A stretch of 64,000 nucleotides of DNA from a filamentous cyanobacterium CCT1 (lineage in GTDB: Bacteria > Cyanobacteriota > Cyanobacteriia > Phormidesmidales > Phormidesmidaceae), in the NCBI GenBank assembly GCA_003017855.1, contig PYER01000006.1:1-64000 (forward strand), given 5' to 3'. Of the stretch, positions 17,198 through 25,611 are shown piece by piece. The translations under genes and the position numbers were made by a program. The number at the start of each line of letters is the position of its first letter. The stretch's first letter is position 1. A model generated the notes under the pieces. The model made no database searches. It was given only the letters and a program-made list of their open reading frames with translations, and was not told the DNA's origin.

Positions 17198-19966
17198 CTA
17201 GGGCCTGGGATAACGCTGGGCCAGCCAGGTCTCGGCCTCTGCTGACGTAGTAATCTCACCGTTGAGCTGGGCTGCAAACAGAGCATCCAGCATGGGTCTA
17301 AACTGAGGCCCTGGTCGATAGCCCAAAGCTTTGAGCTGGTTGCCATCGATTAGGGCCGGGGTGACGGCCCACTGCATCAGGTATTGCCAGATGGCTGGTC
17401 CTAGACGGCGGGGGTGGCGGGCGCTGGCCAGCAGCAGGGTGGCCCTGTCGGCTTGGCTAAACGCGGTGTAGAGATCGCTGGGAGCAGGGTTAGTAGCCGC
17501 CAGGGCCTGCCAGCGGTGTTCTCGCTCGTCGAGGTGGGTAAGGCGCTCTTGGGTGCGATCGCTCAGGTGCAGGTCGGCAGCCAGGGGCGATCGCGCCTCG
17601 GTCGGTACCGCGGCCAGCAGTCCCTCCAGCCGCAGCAGCCAGGGTGGCTCTACCTCTGCCCAGTCAAAGCGCTCTACCCAGCGGCTGAGCCGACGCAGCT
17701 GCTGCCATAGGGCCGGGGTCATCGCCAGGTCGTCGTGGAGGCAGCGCAGGGCCTGCAGCTGGTCGAGCAGGGCCAGGGCGGCCTCCCAGTAGCGGGCTTC
17801 GAGAATGTACTTGAGCTCGTTTTTAAGCCGGGCCTGGAGGGCAGGGGCGCGCCTGACCTGGCGCTGCATTTGGGTGTAGGCTCCGCTGGCCAGGGCGTGG
17901 CGAATGTAGCCCTCGGTTTGAGCATCGAGGCCAAACCCCAGGCGCACCGCAAACCGCACGGCTCGGTAGATGCGGGTGGGGTCTTCAATAAAGCTGTTGG
18001 CGTGCAGAACGCGAATTGTGCCCTGCCGCAGGTCCATCAACCCGCCAAAGTAGTCGAGCAGCTGCCCAGCACCGGGCGAGGTCAGCCGCAGGGCCAGGGC
18101 GTTGATGGTGAAGTCGCGGCGGTACAGGTCCTGCTGAATGGAGCTGGCCTCGACCTCGGGGTTGGCCGCCGGGTAGGGGTAAAACTCGGTGCGGGCGGTG
18201 GCGATATCGACCATCAGTCCAGCCAGGCTGTGGTCGAGATCTTTGCGCCACACCAGAGACGCCGTCTGAAACCGCCCGTGCACCTGCACATCGACTTCTG
18301 GGAAGTGCTGCTCGACCACGGCAGCCAGCTCCACCCCAGCCCCCACCTGAACCGCGTTCAAGCCGCCATCGACCACCAGATCTAGGTCGGGTAAGACGGT
18401 TGAGGCGCGATCGCCACCGATCAGCAGATCGCGTACGGCACCGCCCACCAGGTAGAGGTGCCAGCCGCGCTCCTGGGCCGCTGCCGCAATCTGCCGCAAA
18501 ATTTCCTGCAGCTCAGGCGATAAATTGGTCTCTAAGGTCTGCTGCAGAGTTGCCGCCGTGGGCCGAGCGGGGAGTGCCTGCTTAGCAACGGCAGAAACTG
18601 GCTCCTGATGCAGGTGGCGCAGCAGATCAGTGCGCGTCACAATGCCGACCAATGCCCCTTCCCGCAGCACCGGCAGACGGCCAATGTCGTAGGTCACCAT
18701 CAGGTGTTCGATGTCGGACAGGGGAGTGTCGGGGGCGACGGTTTTGAGGTTGGTGGCCATGTAGCCCTTCACTGGCGCGTGGCTAAAGCCGTGGTGGAGG
18801 GCCAGATCGAGATCTCGACGGGAGATCACGCCCACCAGGCGATCGCTCTCATCCACCACCGATAGGCCCGAGTGGCCGTAGCGCAGCAAAATTCGCTGGG
18901 CCTCGCGAATTGTCGTCTCAGGGCGAATGGTGCGGACCGGCGACGACATTAGATCGCGGGCGGTGGGCTGGGGCGGCAGCTGCGATCGCGCTTGCTCCAG
19001 CAATCGCTGCACCACCGCCTCCGGATCGGCCGTCGTTGTCGCCGCCGAGGCCGCCGTTGGGTGCCCACCGCCGCCCACCGTCGCCAGGAGTGCGCCCCAG
19101 TCCAGGCGATCGCCCAGACGGCCCCGAGCCCGAGCAATCAGCGTCAGCTTTTGTGGAATGGATACATCCTCCGCCTGAGAAGACTCCTTTTCTTGTCCAG
19201 GATAGTAGGCTCCAAACAGCAGAGCGTCGGCCTCGGCCAGCGACATCAGCTGCTCGGCCAGCCCCGATAGCCCCGGCAGGTAGCGATCGATTTTGAGCAG
19301 CACCCAGGCCAGGCTGTGGCCCTCTACCGTCTCTACTTGGAGCGCCGCTAGTGCCTCCGTCAGCAAGTCTTGCAGCGTTGGGCTGAGCGCTGGTTCGACA
19401 AAGTCGGCCATCACGGCAAGGCTGGCTCCGTGACCCATCAGCCAGGCCAGAGCAGCCGCATCGCGGGCAGTGGCGGTTTCGTACAGCAGCGAGCCTGTAT
19501 CCACATGAATGCCCAGGGCCATCACCGTTGCCTCGGCAACGGTGGGCTCAACATTCTGCTGCTGCAGCGCCTCTACGACCAGCGTAGTTGCGGCCCCCAC
19601 GGCCTCAATTGTGCGCTCCTGAGCCACCACCGCCCCCGATTCATCCGTCTTCTCAGCGGCGGGATGATGGTCGTATACGGTGACAGGCACCTGATTTTTT
19701 GCGGCCTGGGTGATCCAATCAGCCGCTGGGCCAAACCGCTCGGGCTGTTGGGCATCGACCAGAGTGAGGTGGCGAATCTGGCTGGGATCGACGGCCCGCC
19801 GCTCAATCAGCGGATACTCATCGCGGTGGAAGGCTAAGAACCGCTGCACCGTGGGGTGACTGCCCCCGGTCAGCACGATTCGCCGCCCTGGCTGCAGGCG
19901 CGTCAGCCCCACGGCAGCCCCCAGGGTGTCGAAGTCGGCGGTAGTGTGGCAGAGCACTAGGTCCAT
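17198..19966 (-). CDS. DHH phosphoesterase - CBS pair - tRNA nucleotidyltransferase fusion
   Basis: A 922-residue three-part enzyme. Residues 1-330 are a DHH-family phosphoesterase: CHTTADFDTLGAAVGL, YDHHPAAEK (DHH at 99-101), MALGIHVDTGSL and GGGGHPTAASA. Two CBS domains follow at about 340-455 (DLMSSPVRTIRPETTI, GVISRRDLD; GYMATNLKTVAPDTPL, GIVTRTDLL). The rest is a class II poly(A)/CCA nucleotidyltransferase: LYLVGGAVRDLLIGG, PDLDLVVDGG and RRDFTINALAL. Similar fusions are known in cyanobacteria and some other bacteria, where the nucleotidyltransferase may add A or CC to tRNA 3' ends. The exact addition specificity cannot be read here. It starts at ATG 19966 and diverges from psbZ. Confidence 0.88.
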   Translation of the reverse strand: MDLVLCHTTADFDTLGAAVGLTRLQPGRRIVLTGGSHPTVQRFLAFHRDEYPLIERRAVDPSQIRHLTLVDAQQPERFGPAADWITQAAKNQVPVTVYDHHPAAEKTDESGAVVAQERTIEAVGAATTLVVEALQQQNVEPTVAEATVMALGIHVDTGSLLYETATARDAAALAWLMGHGASLAVMADFVEPALSPTLQDLLTEALAALQVETVEGHSLAWVLLKIDRYLPGLSGLAEQLMSLAEADALLFGAYYPGQEKESSQAEDVSIPQKLTLIARARGRLGDRLDWGALLATVGGGGHPTAASAATTTADPEAVVQRLLEQARSQLPPQPTARDLMSSPVRTIRPETTIREAQRILLRYGHSGLSVVDESDRLVGVISRRDLDLALHHGFSHAPVKGYMATNLKTVAPDTPLSDIEHLMVTYDIGRLPVLREGALVGIVTRTDLLRHLHQEPVSAVAKQALPARPTAATLQQTLETNLSPELQEILRQIAAAAQERGWHLYLVGGAVRDLLIGGDRASTVLPDLDLVVDGGLNAVQVGAGVELAAVVEQHFPEVDVQVHGRFQTASLVWRKDLDHSLAGLMVDIATARTEFYPYPAANPEVEASSIQQDLYRRDFTINALALRLTSPGAGQLLDYFGGLMDLRQGTIRVLHANSFIEDPTRIYRAVRFAVRLGFGLDAQTEGYIRHALASGAYTQMQRQVRRAPALQARLKNELKYILEARYWEAALALLDQLQALRCLHDDLAMTPALWQQLRRLSRWVERFDWAEVEPPWLLRLEGLLAAVPTEARSPLAADLHLSDRTQERLTHLDEREHRWQALAATNPAPSDLYTAFSQADRATLLLASARHPRRLGPAIWQYLMQWAVTPALIDGNQLKALGYRPGPQFRPMLDALFAAQLNGEITTSAEAETWLAQRYPRP

Positions 19967-20126
19967 AGGTTTGGGGGCACATCTTTTCGGGCCATACTTT
20001 TCGCAGGGGCCTCTTTCTGATAGCGTACTGGTTAGGGTAGTGTGGCTGTTAACCTGGCCTTGGGCTATTAGCTGGGTTGCTTACCGCCGTCTCCGCTGCT
20101 GTGTTTGAGAGAGTAAAGATAAACCA

Positions 20127-20315
20127 ATGGTAATTCTGTTTCAGCTCGCGCTGTTTGCCCTGGTGCTGATGTCTTTTGTGCTGGTGGTGTACGTGCCGGT
20201 GGCCTACGCCTCTCCCCAGGACTGGGATCAGTCTAAGCGGTTGATTCTGTTTGGCTCTATTATTTGGGGCGTGCTGGTTGTTGTCGTTGGCGGCCTCAAC
20301 TACTTTGTGGTGTAG
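20127..20315 (+). CDS. psbZ: Photosystem II reaction-centre protein PsbZ (Ycf9)
   Basis: A 62-residue protein with two transmembrane helices, [20 protein letters not shown] and [22 protein letters not shown], joined by the conserved loop [14 protein letters not shown]. PsbZ sits at the edge of the PSII core near CP43 and helps stabilise the complex and energy dissipation. Length and sequence are typical. It starts at ATG 20127 and is followed after 13 bp by ribH, so the two are probably co-transcribed. Confidence 0.96.
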   Translation: MVILFQLALFALVLMSFVLVVYVPVAYASPQDWDQSKRLILFGSIIWGVLVVVVGGLNYFVV

Positions 20316-20328
20316 AGACTAATTATTT

Positions 20329-20904
20329 ATGGCGGTATTTGAGGGCACGTTAGTTTCCACCGGGTCTCCCCGGTTTGCCATCGTGCTGGGCCGATTTAAC
20401 GATTTAGTTACCGGCAAACTGCTGGAGGGCTGCCAGGACTGCCTCAAGCGCCACGGTATCGACGTTAATCCCGAGGGTACCCAGGTGGACTACGCTTGGG
20501 TACCAGGTAGTTTTGAGATTCCGCTGGTGGCGCGACAGCTAGCGCTCAGCGGGCGCTACAACGCCGTTATTTGCCTAGGGGCCGTCATACGAGGCGCTAC
20601 GCCTCACTTTGATTATGTGGCGGCAGAAGTGGCCAAGGGTGTAGCCGCCGCCGGGTTTCAAACCGGGGTGCCCATCATCTTTGGGGTACTCACGACCGAT
20701 ACCCTGCAGCAGGCTCTTGAGCGGGCTGGCATTAAAGCCAACCACGGTTGGGATTACGCCATGAGCGCCCTAGAAATGGCTAGCCTGATGGGGCAGATTC
20801 ACTCGGTGATGGGCAGTGGTGACAGTAATGGCACAGCCCGCCTGGGGCCTGGGGTTACCGTATCGGCTCAGCCGGTTATTGCTCCGGATGCTAGCTCGGT
20901 CTAA
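20329..20904 (+). CDS. ribH: 6,7-dimethyl-8-ribityllumazine synthase
   Basis: Condenses a ribityl-aminouracil with dihydroxybutanone phosphate in the penultimate step of riboflavin synthesis; forms cytosolic multimers. Signature segments are [10 protein letters not shown] (substrate-binding strand), [32 protein letters not shown] (with the catalytic His), [21 protein letters not shown] and [14 protein letters not shown]. The core ends near residue 160; the last 30 residues are a Gly/Ser/Val-rich tail not needed by the fold. It starts at ATG 20329. Confidence 0.95.
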   Translation: MAVFEGTLVSTGSPRFAIVLGRFNDLVTGKLLEGCQDCLKRHGIDVNPEGTQVDYAWVPGSFEIPLVARQLALSGRYNAVICLGAVIRGATPHFDYVAAEVAKGVAAAGFQTGVPIIFGVLTTDTLQQALERAGIKANHGWDYAMSALEMASLMGQIHSVMGSGDSNGTARLGPGVTVSAQPVIAPDASSV

Positions 20905-20928
20905 GCCCAGAAAAATTTCAAGAAAATG

Positions 20929-20957
20929 TTGACATAGTCACAGTTTTTTGAGATTCT
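20929..20957 (+). promoter_or_regulatory. Candidate sigma-70-type promoter of tRNA-Gly
   Basis: A perfect -35 TTGACA at 20929-20934 is followed after 17 bp by GATTCT at 20952-20957, a weak -10. The tRNA begins 48 bp later. No other gene is close enough to use it. Confidence 0.5.
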
Positions 20958-21005
20958 AGACAAGGTCAAAACCAGCGAACGAGCACCTCCGACTCTGGTT
21001 TTTAT

Positions 21006-21077
21006 GCGGGTATAGCTCAGTGGTAGAGCGTCACCTTGCCAAGGTGAATGTCGCGCGTTCGAATCGCGTTACCCGCT
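21006..21077 (+). tRNA. tRNA-Gly, anticodon GCC
   Basis: Full cloverleaf: acceptor GCGGGTA pairs with TACCCGC, D arm GCTCAGTGGTAGAGC, anticodon arm TCACC-TTGCCAA-GGTGA with anticodon GCC, and T arm GCGCG-TTCGAAT-CGCGT (one G-T pair). The discriminator is T; CCA is not encoded. Confidence 0.96.
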
Positions 21078-21198
21078 TATCTCTCGATACGGGAATCTGA
21101 GGTTTTAGATTCCTTCTCCAATAGCTCTCTGGAGCTGTTCTTGTCATAGCTTTATGGAGCTAGGCCAGAATGGTAGAAAGTTAGCTCAGTGAATCCCC

Positions 21199-21816
21199 AT
21201 GATTGAAGCTGCGGAGGAAACTGCTATAAGCAGTCTCCAGGCTCTAGCCTCCTACGGGACCATTGCAACCCGGGAGACCTGGGAGGCATTAAAAACCCCT
21301 GAGAACGTTCCTATATTCCTGAGCAGCTTGATCAAGTTCTCCTTAGGTCCTACTTTGGCCTTCCTATGGGGTCGTAAGGCTTTCAACTATCAAGAGAACT
21401 TTAGAAGAGAGCAGGAGGCCGAAAAGGAGGCCAAGGAAGCTGAGGCTTTTCGCCTAATGCTAGAGCTAGAGATGAAACAGAACTTAGATACGCTTGAGAA
21501 GTTAAAAGAAGAGCTAACAAGCCTCATTAAGAAAACTCAGGGATCCGACCCTATTCATAGGAGCCTAAAACCTGAACTGATCGCACCCCCCTCCTGTGAA
21601 CGGGCTGTTTACAGTGCAGTGGCCGGAAAACTGCCAGGAATATATAAAACCCAGCCGGAAAAACTATCGAAGGTGGTTAAGCATTATCAATATTTAACGT
21701 CTTTTTCAATACGCTATGAGACTGAAATCCAGCCTAAACATGAAATGAGGCTTGCCGCTGCTCAAGCATTAGTTCAAGATGTTGGCCGGTTCCTAAAGAT
21801 AAACCAGAAAACTTGA
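21199..21816 (+). CDS. Unknown protein with one hydrophobic segment and a coiled coil
   Basis: A 205-residue protein. Around residues 37-58 (VPIFLSSLIKFSLGPTLAFLWG) lies a possible membrane helix. Residues 65-120 are strongly charged and heptad-like (NFRREQEAEKEAKEAEAFRL, LDTLEKLKEELTSLIKK), a likely coiled coil. The C-terminal 80 residues are helical and basic. It starts at ATG 21199, 120 bp past tRNA-Gly. Base composition is more AT-rich than the neighbouring housekeeping genes, consistent with an acquired segment beside a tRNA. I recognise no family. Confidence 0.6.
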   Translation: MIEAAEETAISSLQALASYGTIATRETWEALKTPENVPIFLSSLIKFSLGPTLAFLWGRKAFNYQENFRREQEAEKEAKEAEAFRLMLELEMKQNLDTLEKLKEELTSLIKKTQGSDPIHRSLKPELIAPPSCERAVYSAVAGKLPGIYKTQPEKLSKVVKHYQYLTSFSIRYETEIQPKHEMRLAAAQALVQDVGRFLKINQKT

Positions 21817-21924
21817 GGCTCTCTTTTTTCCCCCTAGAGGTTAACCCCGGGGCTACAATGGGACCCATAAGAAAGGCCCAAGGACACCCCCCGGGCCATA
21901 TCGTTCTGTTAGCTATCAGATCCC

Positions 21925-22173
21925 CTATTGACCCTCTTGGAGCCTGCTAGCTTCGGGAGGGTTTTCAGTGGGGATGGGTGGCAGTTCCCGGCCTTCCAGG
22001 GTATAAGCCCCGGCTAGGACGGTTGCTAGGCCAGCTAGGACCCACGGTAGCCCTCTAAGAAAACCACTAGCGATCGCCTTCTCCAGCAAGGCCTCCGAGA
22101 TCCTGATAGTGATCTCTAGACCTACGGGATCCTCTACAGGGTCCGGTTTTGGCTTAGAAAGCCATTTCAGCAT
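21925..22173 (-). CDS. Unknown small membrane protein
   Basis: An 82-residue ORF starting at ATG 22173 with a near-perfect ribosome site, AAGGAGGTCAAA, directly upstream. The N-terminus is charged (MLKWLSKPKPDPVEDP), then comes an amphipathic part (LEITIRISEALLEKAIASGF) and a hydrophobic helix LRGLPWVLAGLATVLAGAY; the C-terminus is Pro/Glu-rich. It converges with the 205-residue gene, with GC-rich inverted repeats such as GGCCC...GGGCC near 21876-21898 between them. No function can be given. Confidence 0.6.
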   Translation of the reverse strand: MLKWLSKPKPDPVEDPVGLEITIRISEALLEKAIASGFLRGLPWVLAGLATVLAGAYTLEGRELPPIPTENPPEASRLQEGQ

Positions 22174-22747
22174 TTTGACCTCCTTAGGAGTTGTCCCAGG
22201 AGACCCAGTAGGAACTAACTACACTGGCGTTCTTGCAGACAGGGTTGTTGAGGTCAGCACCGATAGCCCCCACTGAGCAACTCAGTGGGCGTGTAGAGTC
22301 CTTGGGGACTCGGGGGTTATCAAGTGCTGAACATGCGCGCTAGAGGACGGCAGAGGGGAGATGTTCAGCTATGTATGGACCACGTACACATCCGTCCTGT
22401 CGAGAAATGCCTTAATGTTGAATAAGGTAGCACATCTCTCTACATCTGCCCACTCTCCCCCAGGTTTCTCCACCTAGAACACTAGCTATAGGGGTAGGGG
22501 CTTCCTCAGGTGGACTTGTAAGGTGATCAGGGTTGTCACCTAGGCTCAAAGGCCACCCGATGACATCAATGACACTCAAGCAGTGTCATCATGGTAACCC
22601 TTGATGCATAAGGGTTGCAGCCATTTTGGAGTGGCGCGTCAGCGACATGTGGCGTTGCTCTAAAAATAGCCATTCCCTAGCCCCTCTGGGGCGGCTTCAC
22701 CAACGACTTCGCTCAGGGAATGGCCATGGCTATGTCTTCCCTAGTTA
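22174..22747. other. Non-coding region with a cluster of hairpins
   Basis: No convincing ORF in 574 bp, but at least five perfect inverted repeats. (1) CCCACTGAG 22269-22277 with 22281-22289, 3-nt loop. (2) GCTGAACAT 22326-22334 with 22361-22369. (3) ATGACACT 22569-22576 with 22582-22589, 5-nt loop. (4) AACCCTT 22596-22602 with 22610-22616. (5) GCCATTCCCT 22669-22678 with 22715-22724, enclosing the small hairpin GCCCC-TCT-GGGGC. This density suggests a structured RNA or mobile-element remnant rather than simple terminators. I do not match it to tmRNA, RNase P, SRP or 6S RNA. Confidence 0.5.
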
Positions 22748-24532
22748 TCAAAGTCCTGGACCGACACTGTTACCCATGGCCCTCAGCGGGCAGAACAGCG
22801 CCTCAGGGCGGTGCCCTTGCAGCCAGTAGGTTTCCATATCGCCTCGGCCTTTGACGGAGATATAGCCTCGCTTTTCGAGCCGGTAGTTGTCTTTGAGGCG
22901 CTCGTAGGTGGTGGCGGTAACTTGAATATGGCCCGGCTCGCTTGATGATTCCATGCGGCTGGCCACGTTAACGGCATCGCCCCAAAGGTCGTAGATAAAC
23001 TTTTTGGTGCCAATCACCCCGGCGACCACAACGCCCGTATTGATGCCAATTCGAATTTCAATTGGTTCTCCCAGCTCAGCCTGAAACGACGCCATCACCT
23101 GCTGCATGGCCAGGGCCATTTCGGCGATCGCTTCCGCGTGGTCTTCTTTGGGGGTGGGCAGCCCCGCCGCCACCATGTAGGCATCGCCGATGGTCTTAAT
23201 TTTTTCTAGCCCTAGCTGCTCCGCCAGGCTATCGAAAGCCGAAAAAATTCGGTTGAGCAAATCGACTAGCCGAATCGGCGACAGCCGGTTGGAAAGGCTG
23301 GTAAAGCCCACAATATCGGCAAATAAAATGGTCACTTCGTCGAAGTGTTGGGGAACAGAAGCCTTGGTCTGCATCAGCTCTCCGGCGATCGCAGCGGGCA
23401 GAATATTAAGCAGCAGCTGCTCGGCCTTTTGCTGCTCGGCGATCAGCTTTTCACGACTAATTTGCAGTTCGCCCAGCATATCGTTAATTTGATGACTGAG
23501 ATGGCTCAGCTCATCGGTGCCCTTTACCGAGGTTCGCTGGGTGAGATCATTAGAGCGGCCAATGTGCTGCACTTGCTGGCTGAGCCCTAGCAGCCGCCGC
23601 AAAATGACGCGATCGAGCAGCAGCAGCATGCCGCCAGTAAACACCAGGCACGACCCCAGCAGCGACCAGCCCAGGTAGTGGCGGCTAACCTGCCCCTGGT
23701 AGTAGATATCGCGGGGGAGCTTAACCTCCAGCAGCGCCTGGGGCTGGCCGTACACGTTGGGCCAGAGGGCATACCCGGCCAGGATATCGGCTGACTGAGT
23801 GCGCACCAGGGTAGGAAAGTTGGCTAGATCGGTCGCCTGACTGAGCGTCGCGGCAATGGGCTGCAGCGTCTCTGGTAGCTCACTCTCTGTTAGCGCATCT
23901 TCTTTAATGGGGTAGAGGCGCAGATCGAGGCGGGTGCGCAGCGCTAACGATTCGACTACATCTGGGCTTACGTAGCGCCCCATCAATAAAACCCCTCGGG
24001 CTGGACCAGTGGCATCGCTGCGCAAAATCGGTTCTACCACCACCAGCATGAGCTTGCCATCTACCGTCATCAATCCCTGGTGATGAGCGGCCAGGTGCTG
24101 AAACTGCATTAGCGGGCTATCGGGTGCAAGCTGCGGCGCCAGATCGGTCGGGAGGGATGAAAAAGCTCGATTTTCGAAGTCGTAGCTGGTGCCGTAGACG
24201 ATCGTTCCCTCGCGGTTCACAACGGCGACCAGATTGAGCTGCAGGCTTTCGAATGCGTACTTGCTCAGGTTCGACTCGACATAGCTAGGGTCGCGGTCTT
24301 GAACGAAGGTGTAGGTGTCATTCCAGGCGGCCCAGTCTTCGGTAAGACTTTGCAGTTGAGCCAGATCGCCTGCCAGCACTTCATCGACCCGCTGTAAGTT
24401 GCGCTGGGCGTCTTGCTGTTCTAGGCGACCGTAGCTGCGCTGCAAGATCACTGAAAAACTGCCGAACAAAATGGCCATCAGCCCCAGCAGGGGCAGGGTA
24501 GTCAAGAGTAATGTTTTGTGACGCAGATTCAT
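22748..24532 (-). CDS. CHASE4-HAMP adenylate cyclase
   Basis: A membrane class III nucleotide cyclase of about 594 residues. From ATG 24532 it starts MNLRHKTLLLTTLPLLGLMA, an N-terminal membrane helix; then an extracytoplasmic CHASE4-like sensor (LTEDWAAWNDTYTFVQDRD, NREGTIVYGTSYDFENR), a second helix, a HAMP linker (RLLGLSQQVQHIGRSNDLTQ) and the catalytic domain with TILFADIVGFTSLSN (metal Asp pair), EKIKTIGDAYM and YDLWGDAVNVASRM. The Lys in EKIK and Asp in YDLWG point to ATP rather than GTP. An upstream extension to 24718 is open but lacks sense, so the shorter start is preferred. The signal sensed is unknown. Confidence 0.9.
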   Translation of the reverse strand: MNLRHKTLLLTTLPLLGLMAILFGSFSVILQRSYGRLEQQDAQRNLQRVDEVLAGDLAQLQSLTEDWAAWNDTYTFVQDRDPSYVESNLSKYAFESLQLNLVAVVNREGTIVYGTSYDFENRAFSSLPTDLAPQLAPDSPLMQFQHLAAHHQGLMTVDGKLMLVVVEPILRSDATGPARGVLLMGRYVSPDVVESLALRTRLDLRLYPIKEDALTESELPETLQPIAATLSQATDLANFPTLVRTQSADILAGYALWPNVYGQPQALLEVKLPRDIYYQGQVSRHYLGWSLLGSCLVFTGGMLLLLDRVILRRLLGLSQQVQHIGRSNDLTQRTSVKGTDELSHLSHQINDMLGELQISREKLIAEQQKAEQLLLNILPAAIAGELMQTKASVPQHFDEVTILFADIVGFTSLSNRLSPIRLVDLLNRIFSAFDSLAEQLGLEKIKTIGDAYMVAAGLPTPKEDHAEAIAEMALAMQQVMASFQAELGEPIEIRIGINTGVVVAGVIGTKKFIYDLWGDAVNVASRMESSSEPGHIQVTATTYERLKDNYRLEKRGYISVKGRGDMETYWLQGHRPEALFCPLRAMGNSVGPGL

Positions 24533-24857
24533 AAATAGACAGCGGGGTGGGGGGTGGCACCCCTCAAAAGTACCTGTAGGGTACCCAGCGCAGACCAGTG
24601 GAATAGTGTCCCTTACGATTGCTTTGAAATATATCGGAGTTTTTAACAGCCTTTGTAAGGCTGGCCGAGCTGAGGTGTTACCAAACTTAATTACAGGCCA
24701 TTGAGGTAAATTCTGCACAATTGTGGGAGTATGGCTGGCTAGTTCAGTGGGGGTGCGATCGCCCCTCTAAACGCTTGGCAGAAGCAAGCGATCGCGCACC
24801 GATCGCGCCACCGCCCTAAAACGGCGCTAAATTTTAGAGAATTTCCCAGGCGACCCT
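24533..24857. other. Divergent promoter region between cyclase and marC
   Basis: A 325-bp region with three CGATCG-containing sites close together at 24756-24806 and a short inverted repeat CGCTTG...CAAGCG around 24771-24789. No ORF or RNA gene is seen beyond an implausible extension of the cyclase frame. Confidence 0.4.
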
Positions 24858-25529
24858 ATGCCCATTGTTCTGCCGCTCTTTGCTAAGGCCTTCTTTACCC
24901 TGTTTGTCGTAATCGACCCGGTGGGGCTAACGCCTCTGTACCTGGCTCTGGTGGGCGATCGCAGCGAAGCCGAGCAAACCCAAATCGCCACCCGCGCCGT
25001 AGTCGTATCGGCCATTATTTTGCTGGTCTTTGGGTTGACGGGGGCCTACGTGCTGCACAACCTTGGCATCAGCCTGCAAGCCTTTCAAATTGCGGCGGGG
25101 TTTCTGCTGTTTAAGATTGCCCTCGACATGATTTTTGTGCACCAAGAGCGTGAGACCAAAGCCGAGGCCGAGGAAGCGGTGGAGCGGCAGGATGTAAGCG
25201 TGTTTCCCCTGGCGATTCCGCTGATTGCCGGGCCGGGCAGCCTGGCCAGCATTTTGGTGCTGTCACGGGAGTCGACCAACTACTACCTGGGGCTGGCCGT
25301 AGTGCTGGGCGCTGCCGGGGTGGTGATTTTGCTGTGCTACGTCTTTTTGCTGCTGTCACAGCCCCTGGGCAAGTTTCTGGGTCAAATCGGTATCAATGTA
25401 GTTACCCGCGTGCTGGGGGTACTGCTGGCGGCGCTGGCGGTGCAGTACATGCTCGACGGGCTGCTCAGCGTGCTGCAGCTGCCGCCGGCCCAGGCCTTTG
25501 GCCTCGATACCGAGCTACCTGAGTTGTAG
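24858..25529 (+). CDS. MarC-family integral membrane protein
   Basis: A 223-residue protein with about six transmembrane helices, beginning AKAFFTLFVVIDPVGLTPLYLALV, where the IDPVG motif is typical of MarC/UPF0056. The half-repeat FPLAIPLIAGPGSLASILVL carries the second family motif (PL.AGPG). The physiological role of the family is not known; older links to multiple antibiotic resistance were not upheld. It starts at ATG 24858. It converges with the aminotransferase gene across a shared hairpin. Confidence 0.92.
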   Translation: MPIVLPLFAKAFFTLFVVIDPVGLTPLYLALVGDRSEAEQTQIATRAVVVSAIILLVFGLTGAYVLHNLGISLQAFQIAAGFLLFKIALDMIFVHQERETKAEAEEAVERQDVSVFPLAIPLIAGPGSLASILVLSRESTNYYLGLAVVLGAAGVVILLCYVFLLLSQPLGKFLGQIGINVVTRVLGVLLAALAVQYMLDGLLSVLQLPPAQAFGLDTELPEL

Positions 25530-25550
25530 ACGACAAGCCCTCGGACGACA

Positions 25551-25584
25551 AGACCTCCGAATTTTGAGAAAAACTCGGAGGTCT
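25551..25584. terminator. Hairpin between convergent genes
   Basis: AGACCTCCGA (25551-25560) pairs with TCGGAGGTCT (25575-25584), with an AT-rich 14-nt loop. It lies 21 bp after marC and 27 bp after the aminotransferase stop, so it may terminate both. There is no long T-run on either side. Confidence 0.65.
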
Positions 25585-25611
25585 AAAGCGAGAGCTACAC
25601 TATTTAGCTCT

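Noticed and set aside
17735-18385. 216-residue plus-strand ORF inside the DHH-CBS fusion gene, and the 492-residue plus-strand ORF at 45292-46770 opposite the helicase
   Set aside because: Both are antisense shadows of genes with clear motifs; their translations are Gly/His/Val-rich, as expected from high-GC reverse frames.
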